6,865 nucleotides of DNA from Candidatus Zixiibacteriota bacterium. Lineage in GTDB: Bacteria; Zixibacteria; MSB-5A5; GN15; FEB-12. The translations under genes and the position numbers were made by a program. The notes below the pieces were generated by a model that made no database searches, was not told where the DNA came from, and saw nothing but the letters and a program-made list of their open reading frames with translations. Below, one piece after another: positions 1-5,976 of this stretch (position 1 is its first letter; every line of letters starts with the position of its first letter). The stretch is from assembly GCA_022564135.1 (NCBI GenBank), contig JADFLZ010000116.1, positions 1-6,865 on the forward strand. The letters run 5' to 3'.

Positions 1-2
1 AA

Positions 3-90
3 TGGCGGAGGAGGTAGGATTCGAACCCACGGTACCTTGCGGCACAACGGTTTTCAAGACCGCCGCTTTCGACCACTCAGCCACTCCTCC
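3..90 (-). tRNA. tRNA-Ser(UGA), complete with encoded CCA
   Basis: Read on the minus strand this is a complete class II tRNA. The acceptor stem GGAGGAG (90-84) pairs perfectly with CTCCTCC (13-7). It is followed by discriminator G (6) and an encoded CCA (5-3). The anticodon loop CTTGAAA (58-52) carries anticodon TGA (56-54), which reads UCA-type serine codons. The T-arm has GTGGG and CCTAC around TTCGAAT. A long variable arm lies between the anticodon and T arms, as expected for serine tRNAs. Nothing is truncated. Its 5' side is bordered closely by the dispersed repeats at 111-204, so any promoter must lie within or beyond them. Confidence 0.97.
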
Positions 91-110
91 ACGTCAAATT
101 TGCAGTATTT

Positions 111-140
111 CGTCTCCTTCGACAAGCTCAGGATGACGAG
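111..140 (-). repeat. REP-like dispersed repeat, copy 1
   Basis: A 30-base element whose core on the plus strand is CCTTCGACAAGCTCAGGATG. It matches the element at 148-178 at every position except the central loop (AA here, TCC there). The outer bases CCT and AGG can pair across the centre. Elements of this GTCGAAGG/CTCAGGATGA type are known as dispersed extragenic repeats in many bacterial genomes. It lies between tRNA-Ser and the lipoprotein gene. Confidence 0.8.
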
Positions 141-147
141 ATGCCCA

Positions 148-178
148 CGTCTCCTTCGACTCCGCTCAGGATGACGAG
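148..178 (-). repeat. REP-like dispersed repeat, copy 2
   Basis: Second copy of the element at 111-140, in the same orientation and separated from it by seven bases. The sequence runs CGTCTCCTTCGAC, then TCC in place of AA, then GCTCAGGATGACGAG, giving 31 rather than 30 bases. All differences fall in the centre of the potential hairpin, so the flanks are conserved and the loop varies. Confidence 0.8.
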
Positions 179-182
179 GGGG

Positions 183-204
183 AGGTTCAGGATGACGCTC
201 AGGA
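183..204. repeat. Partial, rearranged REP-like repeat
   Basis: The segment reads GAGGTTCAGGATGACGCTCAGG and repeats the TTCAGGATGACG and GCTCAGGA words of the two full copies in scrambled order. It looks like a decayed or recombined third copy directly following copy 2. There is no coding sense across it. Confidence 0.5.
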
Positions 205-466
205 CAGGCCAAAACTATGAGAATTAGTCTCAAGGTCAAGTTAATATATGCTATAGGCAGAGCCAGGCGGCTAAACATCAAGGATGGATTCCCGCCTACC
301 CCTCGGCTCCCACGGGACTTCGTTCGCTCGGGATTAAAACGCGGGAAAGACATAAGGACGGGAAAGACAAGAAGATGACTGCAAGCCTTTCAGATTTGCT
401 CGAAATTGCAAGGGTTCCGACCTACTGTGGATATTTTTGATTTAGCAGATATTAATTTGACCCACC
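205..466. other. Intergenic stretch without a gene
   Basis: No open frame with coding character crosses this stretch. At 286-334 it holds words typical of a second dispersed repeat type: GGATTCCCGCCT, then CACGGGACTTCGTTCGCTCGG, apparently degraded. At 342-352 and 359-369 the word CGGGAAAGACA occurs twice with a 17-base period. A 5-bp inverted repeat TGAGA/TCTCA lies at 218-232. Nothing else recognisable is seen before the terminator at 467-496. Confidence 0.5.
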
Positions 467-496
467 AAAAAAGGCGCCCTGCGTTGAGCGCCTTTT
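467..496 (-). terminator. Rho-independent terminator of the lipoprotein gene
   Basis: On the minus strand AAAAGGCGC (496-488) pairs perfectly with GCGCCTTTT (477-469) around a 10-base loop, and the T run continues to 467. It begins 20 bases after the stop codon of the lipoprotein gene at 517, the usual place for an intrinsic terminator. A short T run also follows the stem on the plus strand, so it may work in both directions. Confidence 0.88.
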
Positions 497-516
497 ACAT
501 AAGTGTCTAAGAAATT

Positions 517-1452
517 CTAATTAAAATCGCGGGTCCAGCGTGAGGTACCACTCGCCTGCACACCGTCATCACAAGGCTCGGTAGTATTCCAGACAGTCGT
601 ACCGTCAGAGATAGTCAGTGCTACGCTGCCGTCGGAAGCAAAGACGCCGGTAGCTGTCCAGACACCTGATACTGAGATAGTATCAACTCCGGCACCAAGA
701 TCACCAATACAGGATATATTAATATTTGCTGTCAAGCTGATTGAGCCTGAAGTTGGGCAACCAATATTTCCGTTTTCAACGAACATGATGTTTGTTGCTG
801 TGAGCGAATTGCTAAACGAAAAATCACAAGTGACAGAAGAGTCACCATAATTGCCGCTTGCAGTTTCCGTAGCGGTTCCATTGAGAGTAAGCGGAGTCAG
901 CATTTCGACAGTAATTCCGGTAACTGTTATGGCATGAACAGAACTGGCGTCAAAAAATCCACCAGACACGCTAATATCCAGGCGAGACCTGATTCGCAGT
1001 TCATCCAGGGTTGAATCCGGAACCTGTATCGGCATCCCATCAGACATGGTCTGAATAGAATCAATACCACTGATACTGACAGTGTCAAAGAGGATAGTAT
1101 CGATAGCAAAGGCAGCAAATGTGAATACATGCCAGGTACCGTCATAGATGTAGCTTAGAGAATCAAAAATTATAATTTCATCACCGCCGCCTAAGGCTTG
1201 TCTTGAAATCGCTTTTTTGGGCGAAAATGTGGCGCCGGGAATAGAATCAAGCAAATCCAATGATAAATCAAAAGAATTACCAATGGCCTCCAGACCATCA
1301 GCGCCAACAAGATTTTCAACAATCTGAAAATCGGCTGAGTTGGTGTCACCCTGAATCAGGTTAGTAATGGCGTCATCTGTGCTGCAGCCGGGCAGCATTG
1401 TCATGAACGCTCCTAATGACAGCAGTGTGAATAAAAGAGTAAATCTTTTCAT
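517..1452 (-). CDS. Hypothetical secreted lipoprotein
   Basis: A 311-residue protein that I do not recognise. The N-terminus is a lipoprotein signal: MKRF, a hydrophobic stretch (residues 5-19), then the lipobox L20-P21-G22-C23, so C23 would be the lipidated residue. The mature part is rich in Asp, Ser, Thr, Gly and Ile. It has alternating short hydrophobic segments that suggest an all-beta fold, and no transmembrane helix. Besides C23 there are four cysteines (209, 232, 248, 294), all in the C-terminal third, which could form two disulfides. The start is supported by GGAGG (1464-1460) seven bases before the ATG. A strong terminator follows at 467-496. The beta-helix gene lies 117 bases upstream in the same direction. 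Function is unknown; a cell-surface or periplasmic role is inferred only from export. Confidence 0.85.
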   Translation of the reverse strand: MKRFTLLFTLLSLGAFMTMLPGCSTDDAITNLIQGDTNSADFQIVENLVGADGLEAIGNSFDLSLDLLDSIPGATFSPKKAISRQALGGGDEIIIFDSLSYIYDGTWHVFTFAAFAIDTILFDTVSISGIDSIQTMSDGMPIQVPDSTLDELRIRSRLDISVSGGFFDASSVHAITVTGITVEMLTPLTLNGTATETASGNYGDSSVTCDFSFSNSLTATNIMFVENGNIGCPTSGSISLTANINISCIGDLGAGVDTISVSGVWTATGVFASDGSVALTISDGTTVWNTTEPCDDGVQASGTSRWTRDFN

Positions 1453-1559
1453 TTGAATTCCTCCAGTTGTTTAAAAAGATAATCTCTTTTAATAATCGGA
1501 AGACTTAGCTCTTTATTGAGCGATATTGTTCACTTTTTTATCAATGTTATTGGCTTGAG

Positions 1560-1591
1560 AAAAAAACGATTATCGGGGCTGTCTGACAGCC
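1560..1591 (-). terminator. Possible terminator overlapping the end of the beta-helix gene
   Basis: On the minus strand a perfect 7-bp inverted repeat (GGCTGTC/GACAGCC, 1591-1577) sits inside the last codons. It is followed by the small palindrome CGATAATCG (1575-1567) and a run of seven T (1566-1560). The T run is typical of an intrinsic terminator. However, the strong stem is ten bases away from it and the adjacent palindrome is weak, so the call is tentative. Confidence 0.3.
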
Positions 1592-2790
1592 TGTGGGCCG
1601 CCGTAAATGCCTAAATGCGAACGAGTTCCATCTGGATTGTAAATAGCAGTATCGCCTGAATTCCATAGCGGAGAATCGGGCAGATATTTGAAATTGCTTT
1701 CAGGGAGAAACTTGGGGTCGGCGTTCAAATTGCCGTTTAAGTCTGACTGGTCAAAGATATTTTCGTATTCGCCCTCTTTATTATTCCAGACGAGATTATT
1801 AGAAAACTGCCATTTGGCCCAGTCGCCGTTGTTCCAGACTCCCACACAGGGGCAGACCCATTCTTTACGCCAGCCGTTTTCGGTGATGACGTTATTTACT
1901 ATGCGTCCGCGGCTTTCGTTAGACCAGGGCGCCACCCCGCAGTTACCGTTGTGATGGACTATATTATTAGCAATATCCATATACGACTGACCGGTGGCAA
2001 TAATTCCCCAGCCAAGATTATCATGTACACTGTTATTTCGAGCCACCACCCATGATGTCCCGAAGGCGCCGATGCCTTTCCAGAAGCCGCTGATGTCGTT
2101 TCGAAAGGCGCTGCAAGAGGCATCCCAGGTGACGCCGATACCGGCGCCGCGTCCATCTTTGATAACACAGTCGGTTATCAGCGCAGTAGCGCCGCGATAA
2201 AGAGCTACGCCATCCCAGCCGCCATTGGTAATGCTGCAATTTCTAATGGTAATGTCGGCGCCTTCGCGCCCGAAAACTCCGCCAATACCTACGACTACTG
2301 CCGAATCTTTATGTCTGTTATCGTTGTCACGAATGTTAACTTCTTCAATCAGAAGGCGCGAGTTGCGAACGACAATGGCGGCATTGGTGGCGTTGCCGTC
2401 ACCATCGCGTCTGCCGCCGGTAATGGTCAGATTTCTAATAGTTGAGTTAGGCGAATTTACGAAGTAGACTCCATAGCCGCCTTTAGTCAGAAGAATAGTT
2501 TTTTGTCTGTCGCTACCGATAATAACCAAAGACTTATTTTTAATAATAAAACCATAGCTGGCAGCTACCGGAGTTCTGGGGTCAGGACAGTTGCCGCATA
2601 GTGAATCTGTGAAAGCAATCGGTGCGGCGTCATAAACTTTAGCAGACAGAAGTATAGTATCGCCGCTTGAGGCGAAATTAATTACAGCCTGAAAGTCGGT
2701 TCCGCGTTCAACTCTAAGAGTAGCAGCACTGGCCGAAGCAGCGACTAACAGCAGGAATATTAAACCGGCTTGAATTCGTAATCTCTTCAT
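1570..2790 (-). CDS. Secreted right-handed parallel beta-helix repeat protein
   Basis: A 406-residue exported protein. Residues 1-22 form a Sec signal peptide (MKRLR, hydrophobic core, ASA cleavage motif at 20-22). The segment around 30-100 (FQAVINFASSGDTILL, then SLVIIGSDRQKTIL) is the usual N-terminal part of parallel beta-helix proteins of the pectate-lyase-like/NosD type. Asn- and Gly-rich coils follow from about 105 to 335, with rungs such as STIRNLTITGG, ITIRNCSITNGGWDGV and GRIVNNVITENG. The C-terminal cap has ADPKF (357-361), SPLWNSGD (373-380) and LGIYGGPQA (393-401), typical of the family. Eight cysteines are present (65, 68, 185, 208, 226, 284, 313, 315), some in close pairs. The fold often serves polysaccharide binding or cleavage, but no catalytic set is visible, so enzyme activity is not claimed. 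GAGGAG (2805-2800) supports the start. Confidence 0.88.
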   Translation of the reverse strand: MKRLRIQAGLIFLLLVAASASAATLRVERGTDFQAVINFASSGDTILLSAKVYDAAPIAFTDSLCGNCPDPRTPVAASYGFIIKNKSLVIIGSDRQKTILLTKGGYGVYFVNSPNSTIRNLTITGGRRDGDGNATNAAIVVRNSRLLIEEVNIRDNDNRHKDSAVVVGIGGVFGREGADITIRNCSITNGGWDGVALYRGATALITDCVIKDGRGAGIGVTWDASCSAFRNDISGFWKGIGAFGTSWVVARNNSVHDNLGWGIIATGQSYMDIANNIVHHNGNCGVAPWSNESRGRIVNNVITENGWRKEWVCPCVGVWNNGDWAKWQFSNNLVWNNKEGEYENIFDQSDLNGNLNADPKFLPESNFKYLPDSPLWNSGDTAIYNPDGTRSHLGIYGGPQAVRQPR

Positions 2791-2809
2791 TTTATCAGAC
2801 TCCTCAAAT

Positions 2810-2838
2810 AAATTAACAGGCCATAAGCCTCATAACAA
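2810..2838 (-). promoter_or_regulatory. Possible promoter for the beta-helix gene
   Basis: On the minus strand TTGTTA (2838-2833) is followed after 17 bases by TAATTT (2815-2810), a fair sigma-70-type pair. Transcription would start just before the GAGGAG ribosome binding site, leaving a short leader. Both boxes deviate from consensus, so this is a weak call. The region is divergent with the promoter of the metal-regulator operon. Confidence 0.3.
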
Positions 2839-2854
2839 GCAGCTAAGATTTGTG

Positions 2855-2882
2855 TTGACTTACTTAACAGAACTCATATATT
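2855..2882 (+). promoter_or_regulatory. Promoter of the metal-homeostasis operon
   Basis: TTGACT (2855-2860) and TATATT (2877-2882) are separated by 16 bases and each is close to the sigma-70 consensus. The expected transcription start is near 2889-2890, exactly at the left edge of the inverted repeat at 2890-2913. The leader would be about 42 bases, ending at the ATG of the DtxR-family gene. Confidence 0.6.
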
Positions 2883-2889
2883 CACCGAT

Positions 2890-2913
2890 ATTATTTAGGC
2901 GAGACTAAATAAT
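2890..2913 (+). promoter_or_regulatory. Putative operator for the DtxR/MntR-family repressor
   Basis: A perfect 9-bp inverted repeat: ATTATTTAG (2890-2898), six bases GCGAGA, then CTAAATAAT (2905-2913). The centre, TTTAGGCGAGACTAAA, resembles the TTAGG...CCTAA palindromes bound by DtxR/IdeR-type repressors. It spans the predicted transcription start, where a bound repressor would block RNA polymerase, and lies 18 bases before the start of a DtxR-family gene. Autoregulation is the natural inference. No second good match was seen before the solute-binding protein gene. Confidence 0.6.
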
Positions 2914-2931
2914 TAGTTAGGTATAATTAAC

Positions 2932-3594
2932 ATGATTTTAAGCGAGTCAATAGAAGATTATCTGAAAGCAATTTACGCCCTCCAGAGAGAGGCCGGCAAA
3001 GTGCTAACCACGCAACTGGCTGAGCGTCTTGAGGTTAAGCCGGCATCGGTAACGGGCATGGTTCGTAAACTGGCACAGATGAAACTGGTTACTTACAAGC
3101 CTTATCAGGGGGTGGAATTGACCAGATCCGGTCAGAAAATAGCCCTGGAAGTAATCAGGCACCACCGGCTCCTGGAATTATACCTGAGCGAAGTAATGGG
3201 CCTGCCCTGGGACAAAGTCCATATTGAAGCTGAAAAACTGGAGCACGCCTTAAGTGAAGAACTCGAAGATAGAATCGACGAATTACTGGGGCACCCGACA
3301 ACTGATCCTCACGGTTCGCCGATTCCTTCAAAAGCCGGCAAAGTAAGCAGCAGCGATTCGCATAGACTTTCTGAATTGAAACAGGGGGAGAAAGCAAAGA
3401 TTGCAGAAGTAAATGATGAAGATGCCGGGTTTCTTCGTTATGTCGCTAAGCTTGGTCTGTTTCCCGGTAAGGTGATTGAAGTCGTTAGTGTAGCGCCGTA
3501 CAAAGGGCCGCTGACATTAAAAGTAAACGAGAATAAGATAGTGATCGGCTGTGAAGCCGCAGAGCAGATAATGGTCAGTAAGACTATTGCCTGA
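2932..3594 (+). CDS. DtxR/MntR-family metal-dependent transcriptional repressor
   Basis: A 220-residue protein with the full DtxR layout. Residues 1-65 are a winged helix-turn-helix (LTTQLAERLEVKPASVTGMV, then LVTYKPYQGVELT). Residues 66-135 are the metal-binding dimerisation domain, and about 145-217 an SH3/FeoA-like C-terminal domain. By alignment from memory the metal ligands are present: D9 (MntR D8, DtxR M10), H78 and E82, H97, then E101, E104 and H105 in the AEKLEH motif. Glu at 101 replaces the Cys of DtxR/IdeR and matches E99 of Bacillus MntR. This points to Mn(II)-type sensing, though position 12 is Lys where MntR has E11. When metal is plentiful such proteins dimerise on DNA and repress uptake genes. 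It is the first gene of the operon, behind its own probable operator. The ribosome site is weak (TTAGG before the ATG), but the start fits the family N-terminus. Confidence 0.93.
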   Translation: MILSESIEDYLKAIYALQREAGKVLTTQLAERLEVKPASVTGMVRKLAQMKLVTYKPYQGVELTRSGQKIALEVIRHHRLLELYLSEVMGLPWDKVHIEAEKLEHALSEELEDRIDELLGHPTTDPHGSPIPSKAGKVSSSDSHRLSELKQGEKAKIAEVNDEDAGFLRYVAKLGLFPGKVIEVVSVAPYKGPLTLKVNENKIVIGCEAAEQIMVSKTIA

Positions 3595-3655
3595 AACTAA
3601 ACACGGATTGTTCGAGTAAGACAGAACAGAAGTTTCTGCAGATGGAAGAGAGAGA

Positions 3656-4825
3656 ATGAACACAAGAAGAGTCATTATTGGCAGAATCTCTGTCGTAACT
3701 CCTTTGGTTATTTTGGTGGCCACGATGTTGTCTTTCCATTTACAGGAGGCGCACGGAGTGCCATATTTTGCGCGTAAGTATGAGCTAAACTGTACCAGTT
3801 GCCACATTATGCCTCCGGCGCTGAACCAGCGGGGTGAAAATTTTGTAGCCAACGGTTACAAGTTCGTTGAGCCTACAGAGACGAAAGCAACGTGGCCTTT
3901 TGCTTTATGGCTGACGCAGCGCGGAGAGGTGCAGCATTCGAATGACCTGGACAAGGCGTTTCCGAATAAGGTGGAGTTGATATCCGGGGGGCCGATTGGC
4001 GATTCGCGGGCGAGTTATTTTCTGGAGTGGCGGATTCTCAGCCTGCAAGTGAGGTCTGACGGCAGTTTGAAGGACCGAAGCGGCAGATTTGAGGATTTGT
4101 TCATTACATATGATGTTTCTAATTCTGTAAGCTTTAAGGCCGGTCAATTTCGGCTCTTGAATCAGATTGATGATTCCCGAAAGCTGGGGCTTTCGACACC
4201 GCTGGTAATTGGTGCGAAGATTTCCGGCAGTGGCACCGGCAGCGCCAGAGAGCGATCACTCAGGGCGTTTGCGCCGAACGGTCGTTCTCCGTCTGTAAGT
4301 CTCATGCATCGTTCGCTTCCGGGGACGCATGCAGCTAACGGGTGGTTTAACATTGTGAGTCTTGTTTTTCCCGGTGAGTTTTCTATTCCGATTACGGATG
4401 AGGCGCGGGTTGAGGCCAGTTTTGAATTTGAATCAGATCCCAAAGGTGTATTTTTGGAGTCGTTTTACAGAAAGGGATTGAGTTCTGTCGGGGCGCACTT
4501 GTTTGTGGATGACGGCAGGAGTATGGGTAGCTTGCTCGGCGTATACAATCGGGGCCGCTGGTTTTCACGGCTGGGTTTGGGCTATGGCAGGGTCACCGGG
4601 GAAACGAATGCGAGGTTTACTCTTGAGAGCGAGTTTGTTCCGTATGACTTTCTCTCCGGCGGTGTTCGCCTGGATCATCAGACTGAGGTGGACAACGGCA
4701 CATCATTTGTGTCAAACGTGAATCTTCAGTGGCCGCTTACCGAATGGACTTTGCGTCTGGCGGTGGAACACAGGGTGCGGTCTGACAATCATGTGACACT
4801 GGGTGAATTGAGTCTGGTGTTTTGA
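3656..4825 (+). CDS. Cyc2-like monohaem cytochrome c fused to an outer-membrane beta-barrel
   Basis: A 389-residue protein beginning with a signal peptide (residues 1-34, MNTRR, hydrophobic core, AHG cleavage site). VPYFARKYELNCTSCH (35-50) follows, giving one c-type haem motif at C46-C49-H50. Then come P54-A-L56, the RGENF segment (59-63) and N66-G67-Y68. This matches the N-terminal pattern of Cyc2-type cytochrome-porins (PxFAR, CxxCH, PxL, FG, GY). The remaining 320 residues show alternating amphipathic strands (GRFEDLFITYDV, FSRLGLGYGRV, SGGVRLDHQ) and end in LSLVF, the terminal Phe typical of outer-membrane barrels. Cyc2 proteins oxidise Fe(II) at the cell surface in neutrophilic iron oxidisers. 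Related fusions also occur in organisms not known to do so, so the substrate here is open. It starts 61 bases after the repressor gene, probably in one operon. GGAAGAG (3644-3650) is a plausible ribosome site. Confidence 0.75.
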   Translation: MNTRRVIIGRISVVTPLVILVATMLSFHLQEAHGVPYFARKYELNCTSCHIMPPALNQRGENFVANGYKFVEPTETKATWPFALWLTQRGEVQHSNDLDKAFPNKVELISGGPIGDSRASYFLEWRILSLQVRSDGSLKDRSGRFEDLFITYDVSNSVSFKAGQFRLLNQIDDSRKLGLSTPLVIGAKISGSGTGSARERSLRAFAPNGRSPSVSLMHRSLPGTHAANGWFNIVSLVFPGEFSIPITDEARVEASFEFESDPKGVFLESFYRKGLSSVGAHLFVDDGRSMGSLLGVYNRGRWFSRLGLGYGRVTGETNARFTLESEFVPYDFLSGGVRLDHQTEVDNGTSFVSNVNLQWPLTEWTLRLAVEHRVRSDNHVTLGELSLVF

Positions 4826-5026
4826 TGCGTGACGTATTGGTGGGACGACGCTCGGATCAGTCGTCGCCGGTTATCGGGCGCTCGGCGTTTTCGGGTCCAA
4901 AAGACCCAGGCACATTGTGTCATGATGCTTCCTGTGAACGTATTTGTTACCACTACCAAAATCCATTTGCCTGTGAATCGATAGATGTCAATGGAGCGGC
5001 TTTACTGCTTCAAGGGAGTTTCTAAA
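4826..5026 (+). other. Intergenic stretch between cytochrome-porin and transporter genes
   Basis: About 200 bases with no recognised gene. A hairpin GACGAC/GTCGTC lies at 4844-4865 and a second, GGGTC/GACCC with loop CAAAA, at 4893-4907. Neither is followed by a T run, so neither is a convincing terminator. No clear promoter or copy of the 2890-2913 operator was found. A 66-codon frame fills it almost exactly (see findings) but is not annotated as a gene. The end holds the ribosome site GGGAG (5014-5018) of the next gene. Confidence 0.45.
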
Positions 5027-5974
5027 ATGACTCAATGTTTGTATCGAACTTACTATAACACGCTTTATCCAATTCTATTTATGGTTGCGTTTGTAATTCT
5101 ATCCTGCGGCCAAACGTCCCAAAATGAATCCGGCAAGCTAAGAGTTGTCACATCGATCGGTATGCTGGCTGATGCTGTAAAAGTAATTACCGAAGACTCT
5201 GTTGAAGTGACGGGACTGATGGGGCCGGGAGTAGACCCTCATCTTTATAAAGCAACCAGCGGTGACGTAAGTCTCTTGGATAAGGCCGATTTGATTATTT
5301 ATAACGGGCTAAATTTAGAAGCCAAGATGGCAGTTATTTTCAAGAAAATGTCGGCTTCTAAAAATACACTGGCAGCAGCCGAGCGCATTGACAGCTCGCT
5401 ATTGAGGTTTCCGGAATATTTTCAAGGGCATCCGGATCCGCATGTTTGGTTTGATGTTTCCAAGTGGAAAACAGTTGTGGCAGCAACAGGTATCGCACTG
5501 ATGGAACTGGATTCTGCTAACCAGAAAGTATATCAAAAGAATCTGTCGGGATATCTTCATGTCCTTGATGAACTGCACAAGTGGGTAAAGGCACAGATGG
5601 CAACTATTCCCGAAGACAAGCGCGTCCTGGTAACAGCCCACGACGCTTTCGGATATTTCGGAGAGGCTTATGATATCGAAGTTCGTGCACTGCAGGGGAT
5701 TTCTACCGTGACCGAGGCCGGCTTATACGACGTAACTCACATGATCGACATGCTGGTTGAAAAAGAAATAAAAGCGGTCTTTGTTGAATCGTCGGTGCCA
5801 CGCAAGGCTATCGAGGCGGTCGTGGAAGGCTGTCGGCAGCGGGGGCTCGATATAGAAATTGGCGGCGAACTTTTCTCAGATGCCATGGGCGATGAAGGCA
5901 CGCCCGAGGGAACCTATATCGGGATGGTCCGTCACAACGTTAATACTATCGTAAAAGCATTGAGTGAAAAATAA
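5027..5974 (+). CDS. Metal ABC transporter solute-binding lipoprotein (TroA/MntA/ZnuA family)
   Basis: A 315-residue cluster A-I metal-binding protein that captures a divalent metal in the periplasm and passes it to the permease. The lipobox I24-L25-S26-C27 ends the signal peptide. Metal ligands of the family are visible: H72 (VDPHLYK), H139 (PDPHVW), H205 (VTAHDAF) and D285 (ELFSDAMGDEGT). This His-His-His-Asp set is that of TroA, which binds Zn(II) and Mn(II); PsaA/MntA types usually have Glu third. The His-rich loop of ZnuA is absent, arguing against a dedicated zinc importer. The segment QGISTVTEAG is also typical. The start at 5027 is chosen over the in-frame ATG at 4985: GGGAG lies eight bases before it, it gives a clean lipoprotein signal, and the upstream ATG has no ribosome site. 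The ATPase gene follows after two bases. Confidence 0.94.
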   Translation: MTQCLYRTYYNTLYPILFMVAFVILSCGQTSQNESGKLRVVTSIGMLADAVKVITEDSVEVTGLMGPGVDPHLYKATSGDVSLLDKADLIIYNGLNLEAKMAVIFKKMSASKNTLAAAERIDSSLLRFPEYFQGHPDPHVWFDVSKWKTVVAATGIALMELDSANQKVYQKNLSGYLHVLDELHKWVKAQMATIPEDKRVLVTAHDAFGYFGEAYDIEVRALQGISTVTEAGLYDVTHMIDMLVEKEIKAVFVESSVPRKAIEAVVEGCRQRGLDIEIGGELFSDAMGDEGTPEGTYIGMVRHNVNTIVKALSEK

Positions 5975-5976
5975 AT

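Noticed and set aside
111..178. Two direct repeats as a minimal CRISPR array
   Set aside because: Only two full units with a seven-base spacer, loop variation inside the repeat, and a match to a well-known type of dispersed extragenic repeat.
54..353. 99-codon minus-strand open frame overlapping tRNA-Ser
   Set aside because: It runs through the tRNA gene and the dispersed repeats; its low-complexity Arg/Pro/Ser protein (HPERSRRRRG, VILSLSKE) is the usual translation of such repeats, not a gene.
1959..2467. Several plus- and minus-strand open frames inside the beta-helix gene
   Set aside because: They are out-of-frame readings of the repetitive beta-helix coding sequence, with no ribosome sites or recognisable domains.
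2922..2927. Perfect TATAAT as a -10 box giving a leaderless repressor transcript
   Set aside because: It lies only four bases before the ATG and nothing like a -35 box stands at the right distance; TTGACT-16-TATATT upstream is a better promoter.
4893..4907. GGGTC/GACCC hairpin as a terminator between cytochrome-porin and importer genes
   Set aside because: The stem is only five base pairs and no T run follows, so it does not separate the genes convincingly.
4985..5026. Upstream in-frame ATG as start of the solute-binding protein
   Set aside because: It would add 14 residues before the lipoprotein signal and lacks a ribosome site, whereas GGGAG precedes the ATG at 5027 at proper spacing.
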